Source: CAWEBF01 sp963807235
GTDB lineage: Bacteria; Acidobacteriota; Vicinamibacteria; Vicinamibacterales; UBA2999
DNA: 64,000 nt
Reading direction: 5' to 3'
Assembly (NCBI GenBank): GCA_963807235.1
Contig: CAWEBF010000033.1
Span: 170,547-234,546 of the forward strand
Shown: piece after piece, positions 47,755-58,038 of the stretch
Numbering within the stretch: position 1 is the first letter of the stretch
How the letters are laid out: every line of letters begins with the position of its first letter
Position numbers and translations under genes: made by a program
The notes under the pieces: model-generated
The model's database searches: none
What the model was told of the DNA's origin: nothing
What the model saw: the letters and a program-made list of their open reading frames with translations, nothing else

Positions 47755-48869
47755 CGCGCAGCCTCACCCTTACGGGCCGCCGCGCGCTCCGCGCGCGACG
47801 TGTTGACGTAGTCGGGAATGGTGCGGTTGCCTTCGTGGCACGCGTACTCCCACCACTGGTACTGCGGGTCGTTTCGCAGCGGGAAGCGCACGGTCCACGG
47901 ACGCGTGACGATCACGGGATCCTCGGTGGTGATCTCGTAGAGCATCATGTCCTTGTTCAGCCGGGTGAGACGCTCGGTGGTCTTCATCCTGGTGCTGATC
48001 GGGAAGCGGTTGCCCTGCGGCGAGCCCATCACGCCGATGTTGGTCGCCGACGCGCCCGGCTTGTAGTTGGTGGTCTCGATCACCAGCGTGTTGCCTTCCC
48101 ACCGGCCGCGCGATTCGCCCATCCACTGCGAGATCTTCGGCGACAAGCCAGGACGTCCGTCCACGGGGATGATGCGCGCTTCGTGAATCATCTCCATGTT
48201 CAGGATCACGTAGCCGGGCACCTGCATGATCTCGACGCCGTTGTTGTAGCGATACGGCATCATCGACGACGGCATTCCGCGCGTGATGCAGCGGTCCCAG
48301 CTGTCGAAGTCATCAACCCAGTCCCAGGTTTGCGTTTCGTTCGGGAGAGCCCAGCTGCTCTTCATGAGGGCGGAGAGGCGCTTGCCCTCCGCCGTCAACT
48401 CCGGCAGCTTGCCGTTTGGCGGGTCCACGATCAGCGAGGTCTGCCGCTGCGGGAACGTGGGGTCCGTGACGCCCGACTGCAGCGCACGCCCGAAGTTGCC
48501 CTCGGCAATCGCCTCCGCGTGGCGGTCCACCTGCACCCCTGCCGCCTTCAGCCGCGCGTTGTACTCCTCTTCGGTCACGAAGGCCTTGTCGAGGTCGCAT
48601 GGCGGCGGCGGGGCGCCGCCGCGGGCGAAGCCGCCCGCGCACCGTTCCAAGGGCACAGTGCCGACGAAGGAGATGGGCCACATCCCCTGCAGATCCGGGT
48701 CGCCCCATGGCGTCTTCGGGTGCGTCCACCCCGCGGGCGTTTCGATGAAGTGGTTCGCCTCGCTGGGTTTCTGGCCCGGGCTGGACTGTCCACTGGTGGT
48801 CGCCACGAACAGGCCCCCGACAAGAACGCCCATCACGATTCGGCTGGCAAACTGAAGTATTCGTTTCAT
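47751..48869 (-). CDS. Exported protein of unknown function, PDLQGMW type
   Basis: After a signal (IVMGVLVGGLFVATTSGQ) the mature protein contains GDPDLQGMWPI and later WMGESRGRWEGNTLVIETTNY and RLNKDMMLYEITTEDP. These blocks are common in secreted proteins of acidobacteria and related groups, of unknown role. The downstream ATG of two is chosen (48869) because a GATAAT box overlaps the first one. It is co-transcribed with the esterase. Confidence 0.75.
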
Positions 48870-48902
48870 ATCACTACTGTTCAACATTATCCCCTACGGC
48901 TC

Positions 48903-49614
48903 TTATCGGCAGATGCGCTGCGTGGTGAGTACGGTGGTGGAGACCGTGGCTCCACCGCAGCTACCGGCTGTCGGATTGCCGTTCTCGTCGAAGGTCTGCG
49001 TACACATGACGCCACCCGACGTCATCGACTGCGTTCGGCGCGCGTCGTCGTAGCTGATCGACTGCGTACTGGATTGCCGGCCGGCCAGCACCGTGGCCAT
49101 CGTCGGTCTGCCCGCAGCGTCCCAAGCCGTATAGGTGGTGGTGGAACGTTGGCCCGACGGCCTCGACTCGGCGGTCACGGAAATCAGCCTCTTCTGCGCG
49201 TCTGTACTCGAGTGCGCTGACGCTGATTGAGTCCGCGCCTGCGCCGGTCACCGTAGTGGTCGACCCTAGTGCCCGTTGCAGCGGCGGGATCACCGACACC
49301 TCATCCACCACGTCGGCAATGGTCGCGTGGCGCGTGATCGAGACGGATCGGAACTTTCTGCCGGTGGTGTCGGAGTAGTCGTTCGTGCACGTGCCTTCGA
49401 CCGCTGTCGAGTCGAACGTGCAGCTGCCGGTCACGGTGGACGTGATCGCCGCCTTGGTCACGATGCGGTAGCTGGTGAGGCCCGTGCGGCAGGCGGGGAC
49501 GGCCCCTCGCCCTGCTCGCTGCGCGAGCGCCGAACCGGCCATCCCCCGGTCGAACGTCAGCAGTCCCAGGCAGATCAGGGCCGCCGCTACGCCGCTGATG
49601 AGTCGCTTCAGCAT
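48903..49614 (-). CDS. Small exported protein with YD/RHS-like repeats (one frameshift)
   Basis: The N-terminus MLKRLISGVAAALICLGLL is a signal peptide. The middle has paired Cys segments (GSCTFDSTAVEGTC). After a break near 49205, where removing one A restores EYDAQKRL, the C-terminal part has AWDAAGRPTMAT and SISYDDARRTQ, which look like YD repeats of RHS proteins. It is far too short (about 236 residues) for a complete RHS shell. Function unknown. Confidence 0.6.
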
Positions 49615-49623
49615 GGCGCTGCC

Positions 49624-49629
49624 ATTATG
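49624..49629 (-). promoter_or_regulatory. CATAAT -10-like box 9 bases before the small exported protein
   Basis: On the minus strand CATAAT is followed by 9 bases and ATG 49614. Same spacing as at 39524 and 56055; a leaderless start is suggested. Confidence 0.5.
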
Positions 49630-49720
49630 GCTGACGCTGCGCACACCCTCGGATTGACAACCCATTCCAGCAGGTTTACCGTTCGCTCGACGCACAACCG
49701 TGTCCCGACAGGAGGTCCCT

Positions 49721-51892
49721 ATGACCCGACGACGCTCGGTGTCCGTGCCGCTGGCGATGCTGGCATGCGCGGCGGCCATTGCTGCTTCACTCGTGGCCGT
49801 GCGGGGACAAACCGCTGGCCAGGCTACGGTGCGCGTTGACGCCGACGATATCGGCGGCGTGGTGATGGGCGCGCGCGCGCCCGAAGCCGGCGTCTGGGTC
49901 ATTGCCGAAACCACCGAGCTCCCGACGCCGCTGCGCAAGATCGTCGTCACCGACGATCAGGGCCGCTATCTGGTCCCCGACCTGCCCAAGGCCACCTACG
50001 ACGTGTGGGTCCGTGGCTACGGTCTGGTGGATTCGTCGAAGGTCAAATCGGCGCCAGGCAAACAAGTGAACCTCACGGCCGTGTCCGCGCCGAACGCCAA
50101 GGCGGCCGCTGAGTACTACCCCGCGCAGTACCGGCTGTCGATGCTGCGCGTGCCGCCCAAGAGCGACTTCCCCGGCACGGGCCCCAACGGCAACGGCATC
50201 GCCACGACGGTCAGGAGCCAGGGCGAGTGGATCCGCAACATCGTGAACACCGATGGGTGCACGGGCTGCCATCAGATGGGCAACAAGGCCACGCGCGAGA
50301 TCCCCAAGGCACTTGGCACGTTCGACAACTCGGCCGCGGCATGGGAGCGGCGCGTGCAGTCGGGGCAGGCCGGCGCGGGCATGCTCGCCCGGTTCAACCA
50401 GATCGGTAAAGCGCGAGCACTGGCCATGTGGGGCGATTGGAGCGATCGGATCGCGGGCGGTGCGCTGCCGGCGTCGGCGCCACCGCGGCCGCAGGGGCGC
50501 GAGCGCAACGTGGTCGTGACGATGTGGGACTGGGCGGATCCGAAGGCGTACCTGCACGACGAGATCGCGTCGGACAAACGCAATCCGACGGTGAACGCCA
50601 ACGGCCCGATCTACGGCGCCTTGGAGGAGGCCGCCGACTACATGCCGGTGGTGGAGCCGAAGACGAACGCCGCCGCCCAGGTGCCGCTGCAGGTGCGGGA
50701 TCCCAAGACGCAGCGACCGGGGCCGCCTGCGCAGCCATCGCCCTACTGGGGCGAGGAGTCGATCTGGACGGCGCAGTCCACGGCGCACAGCTTCGCGATG
50801 GACGGGCGCAGCCGCGTGTGGATCGCCGCCCGGATCCGGCCCAACCAGACGTCGGAGTTCTGCCGCAAGGGCTCCAGCCATACCTCCGCGCAGATATTCC
50901 CGATCGAGCAGAGCGGCCGGCAGATGCAGATGTACGACCCGAAGACGAAGAAGGTCACGACCATCGACACCTGCTTCGGGACGCACCACCTGAACTTCGA
51001 CAACAACGACGTGCTGTGGTACACCGGCGGCGGGCCGGTAGAGGGCTTCTTCGACACGCGCGTCTACGACAAGACTGGGGACGAGCAGAAGGCGCAGGGC
51101 TGGACGCCGTTCATCCTGGACCACAACGGCAACGGCAAGCGCGACGCCTACACCGAGCCGGATCAGCCGATCGATCCCGCCAAGGACCGCCGTGTGGTGA
51201 CGCCGTTCTACGGCGTGGCGCCGAGCCCGGTCGATGGGTCGATCTGGGGGTCCGTGCTCGGGATGCCCGGCTCACTCGTGCGACTGGTGCCGGGCCCCGA
51301 TCCGGCGCGAACGGCTCTGACGGAGGTCTATGAGGTGCCCTGGAACAACCCGAAGGCCTCGGCGCAAGGGTTCGCACCGCGCGGCATGGACGTGGACAGC
51401 AACGGCGTGGTGTGGACGGTGTTGTCCAGCGGGCAGCTGGCCGGCTTCGACCGCCGCAAGTGCAAGGGTCCGTTGAACGGGCCGACGGCCACGGGACAGC
51501 ATTGCCCCGAGGGCTGGTCGTTGTACCCGTTGCCCGGGCCCAACTACGAGGGCGCCGTGGACTCGGCGAGTGCCGACTCGGCCTACTACAACTTCGTGGA
51601 TCGCTTCGACATGCTGGGGTTGGGGAAGGACGTGAACCTGGCCACGGGCAACCTGTCGGAAGGCCTGCTGGCGCTCGTGGACGGCAAGTTCCTCACGTTC
51701 CGGATGCCGTATCCGATGGGCTTCTATGCCAAGGGGATCGACGGGCGCATCGACGACCCGAAGGCCGGCTGGAAGGGCAAGGGCATCTGGACAAGCGTGT
51801 CCACGCGCGCGCCGTTCCACATGGAGGGCGGCCGCGGCACCAGCAGCAAGGTCGTGAAGTTCCAAGTGAGGCCCGACCCGCTGGCGCGTTAG
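49721..51892 (+). CDS. Exported regulatory-like/haem/propeller fusion protein
   Basis: The 723-residue protein has a signal (PLAMLACAAAIAASLVA), a carboxypeptidase regulatory-like beta-sandwich (about 45-120), one haem c motif CTGCH, and a long C-terminal region with repeated strand blocks (SRVWIAARIR, NDVLWYTGG, DGSIWGSVLG, NGVVWTVLSSG) that looks like a virginiamycin-lyase-type beta-propeller. AGGAGG at 49709-49714 fixes the start. It may link an electron-transfer module to a sugar- or polyphenol-binding propeller; substrate unknown. Confidence 0.75.
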   Translation: MTRRRSVSVPLAMLACAAAIAASLVAVRGQTAGQATVRVDADDIGGVVMGARAPEAGVWVIAETTELPTPLRKIVVTDDQGRYLVPDLPKATYDVWVRGYGLVDSSKVKSAPGKQVNLTAVSAPNAKAAAEYYPAQYRLSMLRVPPKSDFPGTGPNGNGIATTVRSQGEWIRNIVNTDGCTGCHQMGNKATREIPKALGTFDNSAAAWERRVQSGQAGAGMLARFNQIGKARALAMWGDWSDRIAGGALPASAPPRPQGRERNVVVTMWDWADPKAYLHDEIASDKRNPTVNANGPIYGALEEAADYMPVVEPKTNAAAQVPLQVRDPKTQRPGPPAQPSPYWGEESIWTAQSTAHSFAMDGRSRVWIAARIRPNQTSEFCRKGSSHTSAQIFPIEQSGRQMQMYDPKTKKVTTIDTCFGTHHLNFDNNDVLWYTGGGPVEGFFDTRVYDKTGDEQKAQGWTPFILDHNGNGKRDAYTEPDQPIDPAKDRRVVTPFYGVAPSPVDGSIWGSVLGMPGSLVRLVPGPDPARTALTEVYEVPWNNPKASAQGFAPRGMDVDSNGVVWTVLSSGQLAGFDRRKCKGPLNGPTATGQHCPEGWSLYPLPGPNYEGAVDSASADSAYYNFVDRFDMLGLGKDVNLATGNLSEGLLALVDGKFLTFRMPYPMGFYAKGIDGRIDDPKAGWKGKGIWTSVSTRAPFHMEGGRGTSSKVVKFQVRPDPLAR

Positions 51893-51921
51893 TCGTTAGG
51901 TCGTGGGTCGTGGGTCGTTGC
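51887..51921. repeat. 7-bp tandem array (CGTTAGT/TCGTGGG units)
   Basis: Five 7-base units start in the last codons of the upstream gene and end before the kinase stop. On the other strand the units read ACGACC(T/C), the same family as the array at 54704, so the two arrays flank the kinase in opposite orientation. Confidence 0.75.
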
Positions 51922-51930
51922 GGCTCGAGA

Positions 51931-54659
51931 TCATCGAACGCGCTGGCGCAGCTCGTCGAACCAGTTCAGCACGACGGCGATCTGCGGCGTGCCCAGGCTC
52001 GCCGATTGCGCCGAACCCGCGTAGATCACGCCGAGCATTCGCGCATCCGGCATGACGTCGGCATTGCGCCGCCCGAACACCACGCCGGCCAGCCGGGCGC
52101 CGCGCGCGAACTCGACTGGCTGTCCAAAGGCGAACCGCGGCGTCGTCGTCACGGGGATCACGGCGTCCCTGTTCGCCGCGATGCCGGCAAAGATCTCGTC
52201 GCCGTTGCGGGACCAGACCGGATGGGCGGATCCAATCTCAACGGGCACCTGGTAGGTCGCGCCGGTCGGTGGAAACGGCTGCACGAAGGAGTCCGCGATA
52301 CTGCCGCGTCCCTCGTCCGGCCTGAACACATGGTAGGCGACCCAGCGGCCATCGGGCGAGAACGCCGCTTCGACGAGCAAGCGCGACTGCACGTTCGCGA
52401 ACGGCGACGCGCGGCGGTCTTTCATCGCCAGGATCCACAGCGAGGACTGACCGTCCTTCACCACCGTGAACAGCAGATGCGCGGCGTCCGGAGACAAGGC
52501 CTGAGGAATGTGAACCACTCCGGCTTCCGGCCTGGTCAGTCGCTCGGCCGTGCCCGAGCCGTCGGCCCGCTGGCGGAAGATCCCTGCCCCGCCATCCCGA
52601 TCGGACTGGAAGACGATCCATTGGGAATCGCCCGCCCACACGGGCGCGCGGCTCTTTCCGCCAAAGGTCAGGCGCCGAATCGCGCTGGTGCCTGACAGCT
52701 CGAACAGCCAGATGTCCGCGTTGCTGCCGTCCTCGCGCTCGAAGGCGGCCCACTTGCCGTCGAGTGACACACGCGGCGCGGCGTAGGCCGCTGGCGGCAG
52801 CCCGAGCGGTTGCGGAGGCTCCTTCCGATCGAACAGCGCGAGATCGCGGGCATCGGTCGTCCCGGTCGCCGATGGCCCAGGGATGAAGGCGAGCGAGCCG
52901 GTTGCCGAGTAGGCGTAGTGGGCGGTCGCCGGCGCGGTTGGGCCTTCGGCCCTGACGCGGCCCCTGAGCACGCCTTCAACGATCGACACGGCCCCACCGC
53001 TCACGGTGAGCGAGTCCAGGTTGAACGGCACGGCAAACAGCACCGTCGAGACCGCGTAGACCAGATGGCCCGAGGGCACGTACATGCCGGCGGCGCCGCC
53101 GTCGATCACCGTTTTTCGGGTGCCGCCTCCCAGCGGCTGCACGACGATTTGGCCCTTGTCCCACGCGTCGGCGGTCTTCTTGATCGAGAACAGCACCGCC
53201 CTTCCACCGGGCAGCATCTGCGGAGCCTCCACCATCTCGCCTTCGGCGACAGAGAGCGATGACCTCGGGCGCACCACCGTCCGGGGACACACGCAGGATG
53301 CCCTTGGGCTGGCCGAACACGATGCCGTCCTCACTCCATCTCAGGCCGAACAACGCCTCGATCGTGCAGATCGTCACCGGCGCGCCGCCCGAGATAGGCA
53401 GCCGTTTGAGCGCGGCATCCCCGACCGAGGCGAAGGCCACCGATTGGCCATCAGGAGAAAAGACCGGATTCGATGATCGCGCCCGGGTGCTCGCTGCCGG
53501 GGATCGCGCGAGACTCGAAGCCGGACATGGGCCGCAGATACAGGCGCCGGTTGGCGACGTAGACCAGGTTCGTGCCATCAGGCGACAGCGCCATGATCGG
53601 GCGCCCGACATTCGAGAACTGCTGGCCCTCGGGCAGGGGGATCGACAATCGCGTGACCGCGCGTGAGGGCTCCGGCCTCAGCGTCCAGGCAGCGAAGCCG
53701 GCGGCGAGCGCGCCAGCAAGGGCGAGGGCCGCGGCTGAAACGGCCCATCTCCAGGACGGCCGCGCCGCATGGGCGGCCACACGCGATTCCTGCGCGATCG
53801 ACGCCGGGTCCCCGACCGCTTCGATCTGCAAGCGCACGTCGGCGGCGGCGTGCCAGCGCTGCCGGGGTTCCTTGGCGAGGCAGCGCCGCAGGAGATCCAC
53901 GAGGCGCGGGTTCAGCGCCGGCGGAAGCCGCGAGAGATCGACGTCGGACTTGAGCACGCTCGCGAGCTGCTCCGCCGCCGTGTCGCCCTCGAACGCCCGG
54001 CGCCCGCTGAGCAGCTCGTAGAAGATGCAGCCAAACGAGAAGATGTCGCTGCGTTGATCCGCCTCGAGGCCCTTGGCCTGCTCGGGGGACATGTAGCCGG
54101 CGGTACCGAGAATCACGCCGGTGGAGGTGCCGCCGAAGGTCGTGGGCGAGTCCGTGAGATCGCCGACCGTGCCGCGGCCTTGCAGAAACTTCGCGAGCCC
54201 GAAGTCGAGCACTTTCACGGCGCCGTCGCGTGTCATCGATACGTTGGCCGGCTTCAGGTCGCGGTGGCAGATCCCTTTTTCGTGCGCGGCCTCGAGCGCC
54301 TCGAGAATCTGCCGGGCGACGGCCACGGCTTCGTCGACGGCGAGCGGTCCGCGCGAGAGCCGCTGGGCCAGCGTCTCGCCTTCGACGAGCTCCAGAACCA
54401 GGAACGTGGTCCCGCCGGATTCGGCGAGATCGTAAATGGCGGCGATGCCCGGGTGATTGAGCGCCGCCACGGCCTGCGCCTCGCGATGAAAGCGCGCGAC
54501 CCGATCGGGATCGCTGGCTGACGCCTCGGGAAGGACCTTGATGGCGACGCGCCGCTTGAGTTTCGTGTCCTGGGCGAGGAACACTTCGCCCATTCCGCCA
54601 GAGCCAAGCAGGCCAAGGATCTCGTACGACCCGAGGCGTGATCCAACGGTGAGCGACAC
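51931..54659 (-). CDS. Membrane Ser/Thr protein kinase with PD40-type beta-propeller (two frameshifts)
   Basis: The kinase domain (about 12-280) has GSGGMGEV, Lys41, HRDLKPAN (132-139) and DFGLA (152-156), so it should be active. A transmembrane helix follows near 305-325 (AVSAAALALAGALAAGF). The rest is a propeller with PD40-like repeats (ALSPDGTNLVYVA, VFSPDGQSVAFAS, AFSPDGRWVAYHV). The frame breaks near 53460 and 53270, and each part continues in another frame. This architecture is typical of acidobacterial kinases; the propeller probably senses an extracytoplasmic ligand. Start is GTG 54659. Confidence 0.85.
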
Positions 54660-54703
54660 GCAGACGGAAGCCTACGCTCAAGCCCCGAGCGGATCAAGAC
54701 TCT

Positions 54704-54738
54704 AACGACGAACGACCAACGACTAACGACTAACGGCT
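54704..54738. repeat. 7-bp tandem array (AACGACN units)
   Basis: Five units, AACGACG, AACGACC, AACGACT, AACGACT and AACGGCT. The last units overlap the final codons and stop of the downstream cytochrome-like gene. Confidence 0.8.
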
Positions 54739-56030
54739 GAAAAGTACCCAGGCAGATCCGTCTTGGTGTCCCGCAGGATCTCGACGATGGCGCGCCGCGC
54801 CTCCAGCGGCAGCGCCGTCGTGTACCGCGGGTCGCGCTCGCGGCCCGACAGGATCTCCCACATCCGGCGGTAGATCGGATCCTTGGCCGCCTGGGGCAGC
54901 GCGTCGAACGCCTCGGAGTAGATCAAGTAGCTGCACGGATACTTCATCATCCGCCTCGTGAGATCCAGCTCGTGCAGCGAGCGGCCTTTCTTGTCGTGCG
55001 GTCCCAGGCGCGAGAAGCGCTCCGCGAACCCGGAGGCGCCGCGCACGCGGTCGGGTAACGGCGCCTCGTCCACGAAGAGCAGATAGTCCACGACCTCGAG
55101 CGCCACCGCGCTCATCATCTGCCCGATCCGCTCATCCTCGCCTGGCGACGCCACGAACGGCGGGTGCAGCGTCGGATCCGCGGCGCGCGCCTCCCAGCCG
55201 ATGCGGGTCAGCAGGTTCATCATGTGGACCTGGTGCGACAGCACTTGCAGGGCGGCGATGTCGCTCGACATCGCGCGGAAGCCGTCGGGGTCGAACAGCC
55301 CCTCGACCGATCGCACTTCGCGCGGCGCCGGGGCGGCAATCGCCGCCGCTTCGTTGCCGTGATGGGTCGCCGCGCCGCTGCTGCCGGTCACGAACCAGCC
55401 CCCGTAGCGCGCGTCGAGCGGCATGCGGTGATCCATCATCACCGACCTGGCAAACCCTCCACCGGGCGGCGAGGTGGTGCTGAACATGAGCAGGCCCGGC
55501 ACGCCCAGCGTGTCGCCGGCCATGTGGCAACCCAGACACTTGAAGTCGCGGCGAAACTGCGGCTGCTCCGTCGATGCGTCCGCGGGCGGCTTCTGGTCCA
55601 GTTCGTAGAACACCATGCCCTGCCTCGCATCGTGCGCGGCCACCTCGATCACTTCGCCGTCGCGTACCCAGCCCAGCGCCACGCGATCGTTGAAGAAGAG
55701 CGCCCGCGGGTTCGCCTGGTTGATGCGCTTGGCCTGGAGGCTCGTGCGCGAGAACACCAGCACCTGCGAGTCCACGGAAATGTCGAGCGCGTCGAGCGCC
55801 GATTGCAGGAAGCCGCTCCGCCCGTCGAACTTCAGCTGGACCGCGCCGGCCTGGAGCTTCCGGTTGACGTCCACGACGACGTTGTCGAGCGGTGCCGTCG
55901 AGTACCCGATCGCGGGGTCGTTGGCCGAGCCCTGGAACATGCCGCCACGCTGCGCGGTGATCGGGCTGGAGACCAGGACCAGCGCGGCCAGCAGGACCGA
56001 GCCGAGAATCGCAAGGGAACGCGGGCGCAT
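54723..56030 (-). CDS. Exported protein with one haem c motif
   Basis: The 435-residue protein has a signal (LGSVLLAALVLVSSPITAQ) and a CLGCH motif near 165 in a segment FKCLGCHMAGDTLGVPGL. Many His and Met residues follow (QVHMMNLLTRIGW) that could be distal ligands. The rest is unassigned. It starts 10 bases after a TATAAT box on its own strand, divergent from the metallophosphoesterase. Confidence 0.75.
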   Translation of the reverse strand: MRPRSLAILGSVLLAALVLVSSPITAQRGGMFQGSANDPAIGYSTAPLDNVVVDVNRKLQAGAVQLKFDGRSGFLQSALDALDISVDSQVLVFSRTSLQAKRINQANPRALFFNDRVALGWVRDGEVIEVAAHDARQGMVFYELDQKPPADASTEQPQFRRDFKCLGCHMAGDTLGVPGLLMFSTTSPPGGGFARSVMMDHRMPLDARYGGWFVTGSSGAATHHGNEAAAIAAPAPREVRSVEGLFDPDGFRAMSSDIAALQVLSHQVHMMNLLTRIGWEARAADPTLHPPFVASPGEDERIGQMMSAVALEVVDYLLFVDEAPLPDRVRGASGFAERFSRLGPHDKKGRSLHELDLTRRMMKYPCSYLIYSEAFDALPQAAKDPIYRRMWEILSGRERDPRYTTALPLEARRAIVEILRDTKTDLPGYFSAVSR

Positions 56031-56040
56031 CGGCGCGCTG

Positions 56041-56060
56041 ATTATATGGCGACCTATAAT
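56041..56060. promoter_or_regulatory. Divergent TATAAT boxes 9-10 bases from both start codons
   Basis: ATTATA at 56041-56046 is TATAAT on the minus strand, 10 bases before ATG 56030. TATAAT at 56055-56060 on the plus strand is 9 bases before GTG 56070. Only 39 bases separate the two coding starts, so both messages would be leaderless or nearly so. Confidence 0.6.
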
Positions 56061-56069
56061 CGACGGCAG

Positions 56070-57148
56070 GTGCCCCTGCGATACGACGCGCGAACCCGGC
56101 TCGGCCTGGTGGCTGTTTTTGTGGCCCTGGCCGGTTGCGCCGTTCCGGCAGCTGCATCCGGACAGACGGCGGCTCGGTCTGCGACATCACCACCAGCGAA
56201 CGCGTAGTCGCCGTGGGCGACGTGCACGGTGCCTACGCCAACTTCGTCGCCATTCTCCGTGCCGCCGGCCTCATCGACACGCGCGACCGCTGGACCGGGC
56301 GGCCGGGCGATCTTCATTCAGACCGGCGACGTCCTGGACCGCGGCGACGACTCCCGCCGTGTCCTGGATCTGCTGCGCCGCCTGGAACGCGATGCTCAGC
56401 GCGCCGGCGGACGCGTGCTGCCGCTGCTCGGGAATCACGAGCTGATGCGTCTGCTGGGTGATTGGCGGTACATCAGCGCCGGCGAGCTGCGCGCATTTCG
56501 CAACGCGGACTCCAGCGACTTGCGCGAGCTCGTCTACGGGAACATTGTGACGGCCGCCAAGGATCGGGCGGCGGCCGAGAAGATGCCGTTCGACGAGCGC
56601 GCCTTCCGCGAGCAGTTCCTGAAAGATGTGCCCCTGGGGTTCATCGAGATGCGGCAGGCGTTCGACGTCAAGGGCGACTACGGGCCCTGGATTCGTGCCC
56701 GGCCGACCATGGCGATCGTCAACGGCATCGCCTACCTGCACGGGGGCATCAGCGAGAAGGTCGCGCCGTTGGGTTGCCCCGGCATCAATGCGGCGGTTGC
56801 GAAGGAGCTGGCCTCGATCCCCATGCCGCCCGAACGCGTGGCCGGGTTACTGTCCGCCGGCGAAGACGGGCCGCTGTGGTACGCGGGCTGGCTCAGGAGC
56901 CGGAGGAGGCGTTCGCGCCGAAGCTCGCCACCATCCTCGAGCAGACGCGAGCGAAAGCCTTCGTGATCGGCCATACGCCGACGCTTCCGGGGCGGATCGT
57001 CACGCGTTTCGGCGGCCGGGTCGTGCAGATCGACGGCGGAATGCTGGCCGGCGAGTTCTTCCCCAAGGGTGCGCCGGTCGCGCTGGAGGTCCGCGGCGCG
57101 GAGATGACGGCGATCTATCTCGACCGTCGAGAGCGAATAGCCCCCTGA
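56070..57148 (+). CDS. Metallophosphoesterase, exported (three frameshifts)
   Basis: The N-terminus has a lipoprotein-like signal (VAVFVALAGCAVPAA). The phosphoesterase core follows with AVGDVHGAY, then FIQTGDVLDRGDDS, LPLLGNHELM and, near the end, VIGHTPTLPGRIVTRFGGRVVQIDGGM, giving the Asp, Asn and His metal ligands of the calcineurin fold. Frames change near 56175, 56300 and 56890, and every motif survives in one of them. The start is GTG 56070, chosen because of the TATAAT box; ATG 56046 is in frame upstream. Confidence 0.75.
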
Positions 57149-57151
57149 CGA

Positions 57152-57967
57152 TCAGGAGTGGCCATCGAGGAAGCGTTTCTCGATGAAGACGGTGTGGGTA
57201 GAGACAGTCTCGTAGCCCATACGCGCGTAGATAGGCCGGCCGGCGTCGGTGGCGTGCAGGAAGGTCGGTTTGTCGCCGTGGCTCACGACCGCGGCATCGA
57301 GGGCGTGCCGCATCACCGCCTCCCCATAACCACGCCGCTGATGCGCGGGGTCGGTTGCCACCAGCGCCACATAGCGATAGCCGTCCACCATGATCACCGC
57401 CGCCGAGCTGACGGGTGTGCCGCCAACCAGGCCCAGCGCGGGAGCATGGTACGCCCAGAACGCATGTCTGCCGAGCGCCGGTTTGGCGGCGTCGAGGCTC
57501 ATGCCATACGCGGCGCTGTTGACGTCGAGCATGGCTCCGCAGCCGGCATCGTCTTCCGGCACCTGCAGCTGCAGGCCGGCGGGCGCGGCGCGCCCCGGCG
57601 CAAGGCGCCGCGTCATCATGCCCGTCAACGGCAACATCGGCGCCAGTCCGACTGCGTCGAGCGTCGCCGCGGCGTCGAGGCCGGGCGACAGCGCCTCGTG
57701 CGTCACCATCATCAGCCACGGTGCGTTCTGTTCAGCGGCCCACGCGCAGGCCGCTCGTGCGCGGGCTTGCAAGGCATCGGCCGAGTCGATGCGCGAGGTC
57801 AGAAAGGCAATGTTGAAAAAGGCGATCGGCAGGCCGCTGAACACGTAGTCCACGCCGTCGCTGCTGGCCATCTTGGCCCCCGGCCGATCGGCGAACATCA
57901 CCCGCCAGGACTCGCGGAACAAGTGGATGCTGAGATCGATGGGATCTGTCGTCGTCACGCCCGACAT
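57152..57967 (-). CDS. GNAT-family N-acetyltransferase
   Basis: The 271-residue protein has the acetyl-CoA loop VATDPAHQRRGYGEAVM followed by ATDAGRPIYARMGYE in its C-terminal half. The N-terminal half looks like a second, degenerate GNAT unit. The substrate cannot be inferred. Confidence 0.82.
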   Translation of the reverse strand: MSGVTTTDPIDLSIHLFRESWRVMFADRPGAKMASSDGVDYVFSGLPIAFFNIAFLTSRIDSADALQARARAACAWAAEQNAPWLMMVTHEALSPGLDAAATLDAVGLAPMLPLTGMMTRRLAPGRAAPAGLQLQVPEDDAGCGAMLDVNSAAYGMSLDAAKPALGRHAFWAYHAPALGLVGGTPVSSAAVIMVDGYRYVALVATDPAHQRRGYGEAVMRHALDAAVVSHGDKPTFLHATDAGRPIYARMGYETVSTHTVFIEKRFLDGHS

Positions 57968-58038
57968 GATCGTCTATTTCGAAGGGACGCGGCTCCTCAT
58001 CTGCTCGAGGTCGCGGCGGGAGCTGGCGAGCGGCGCGA

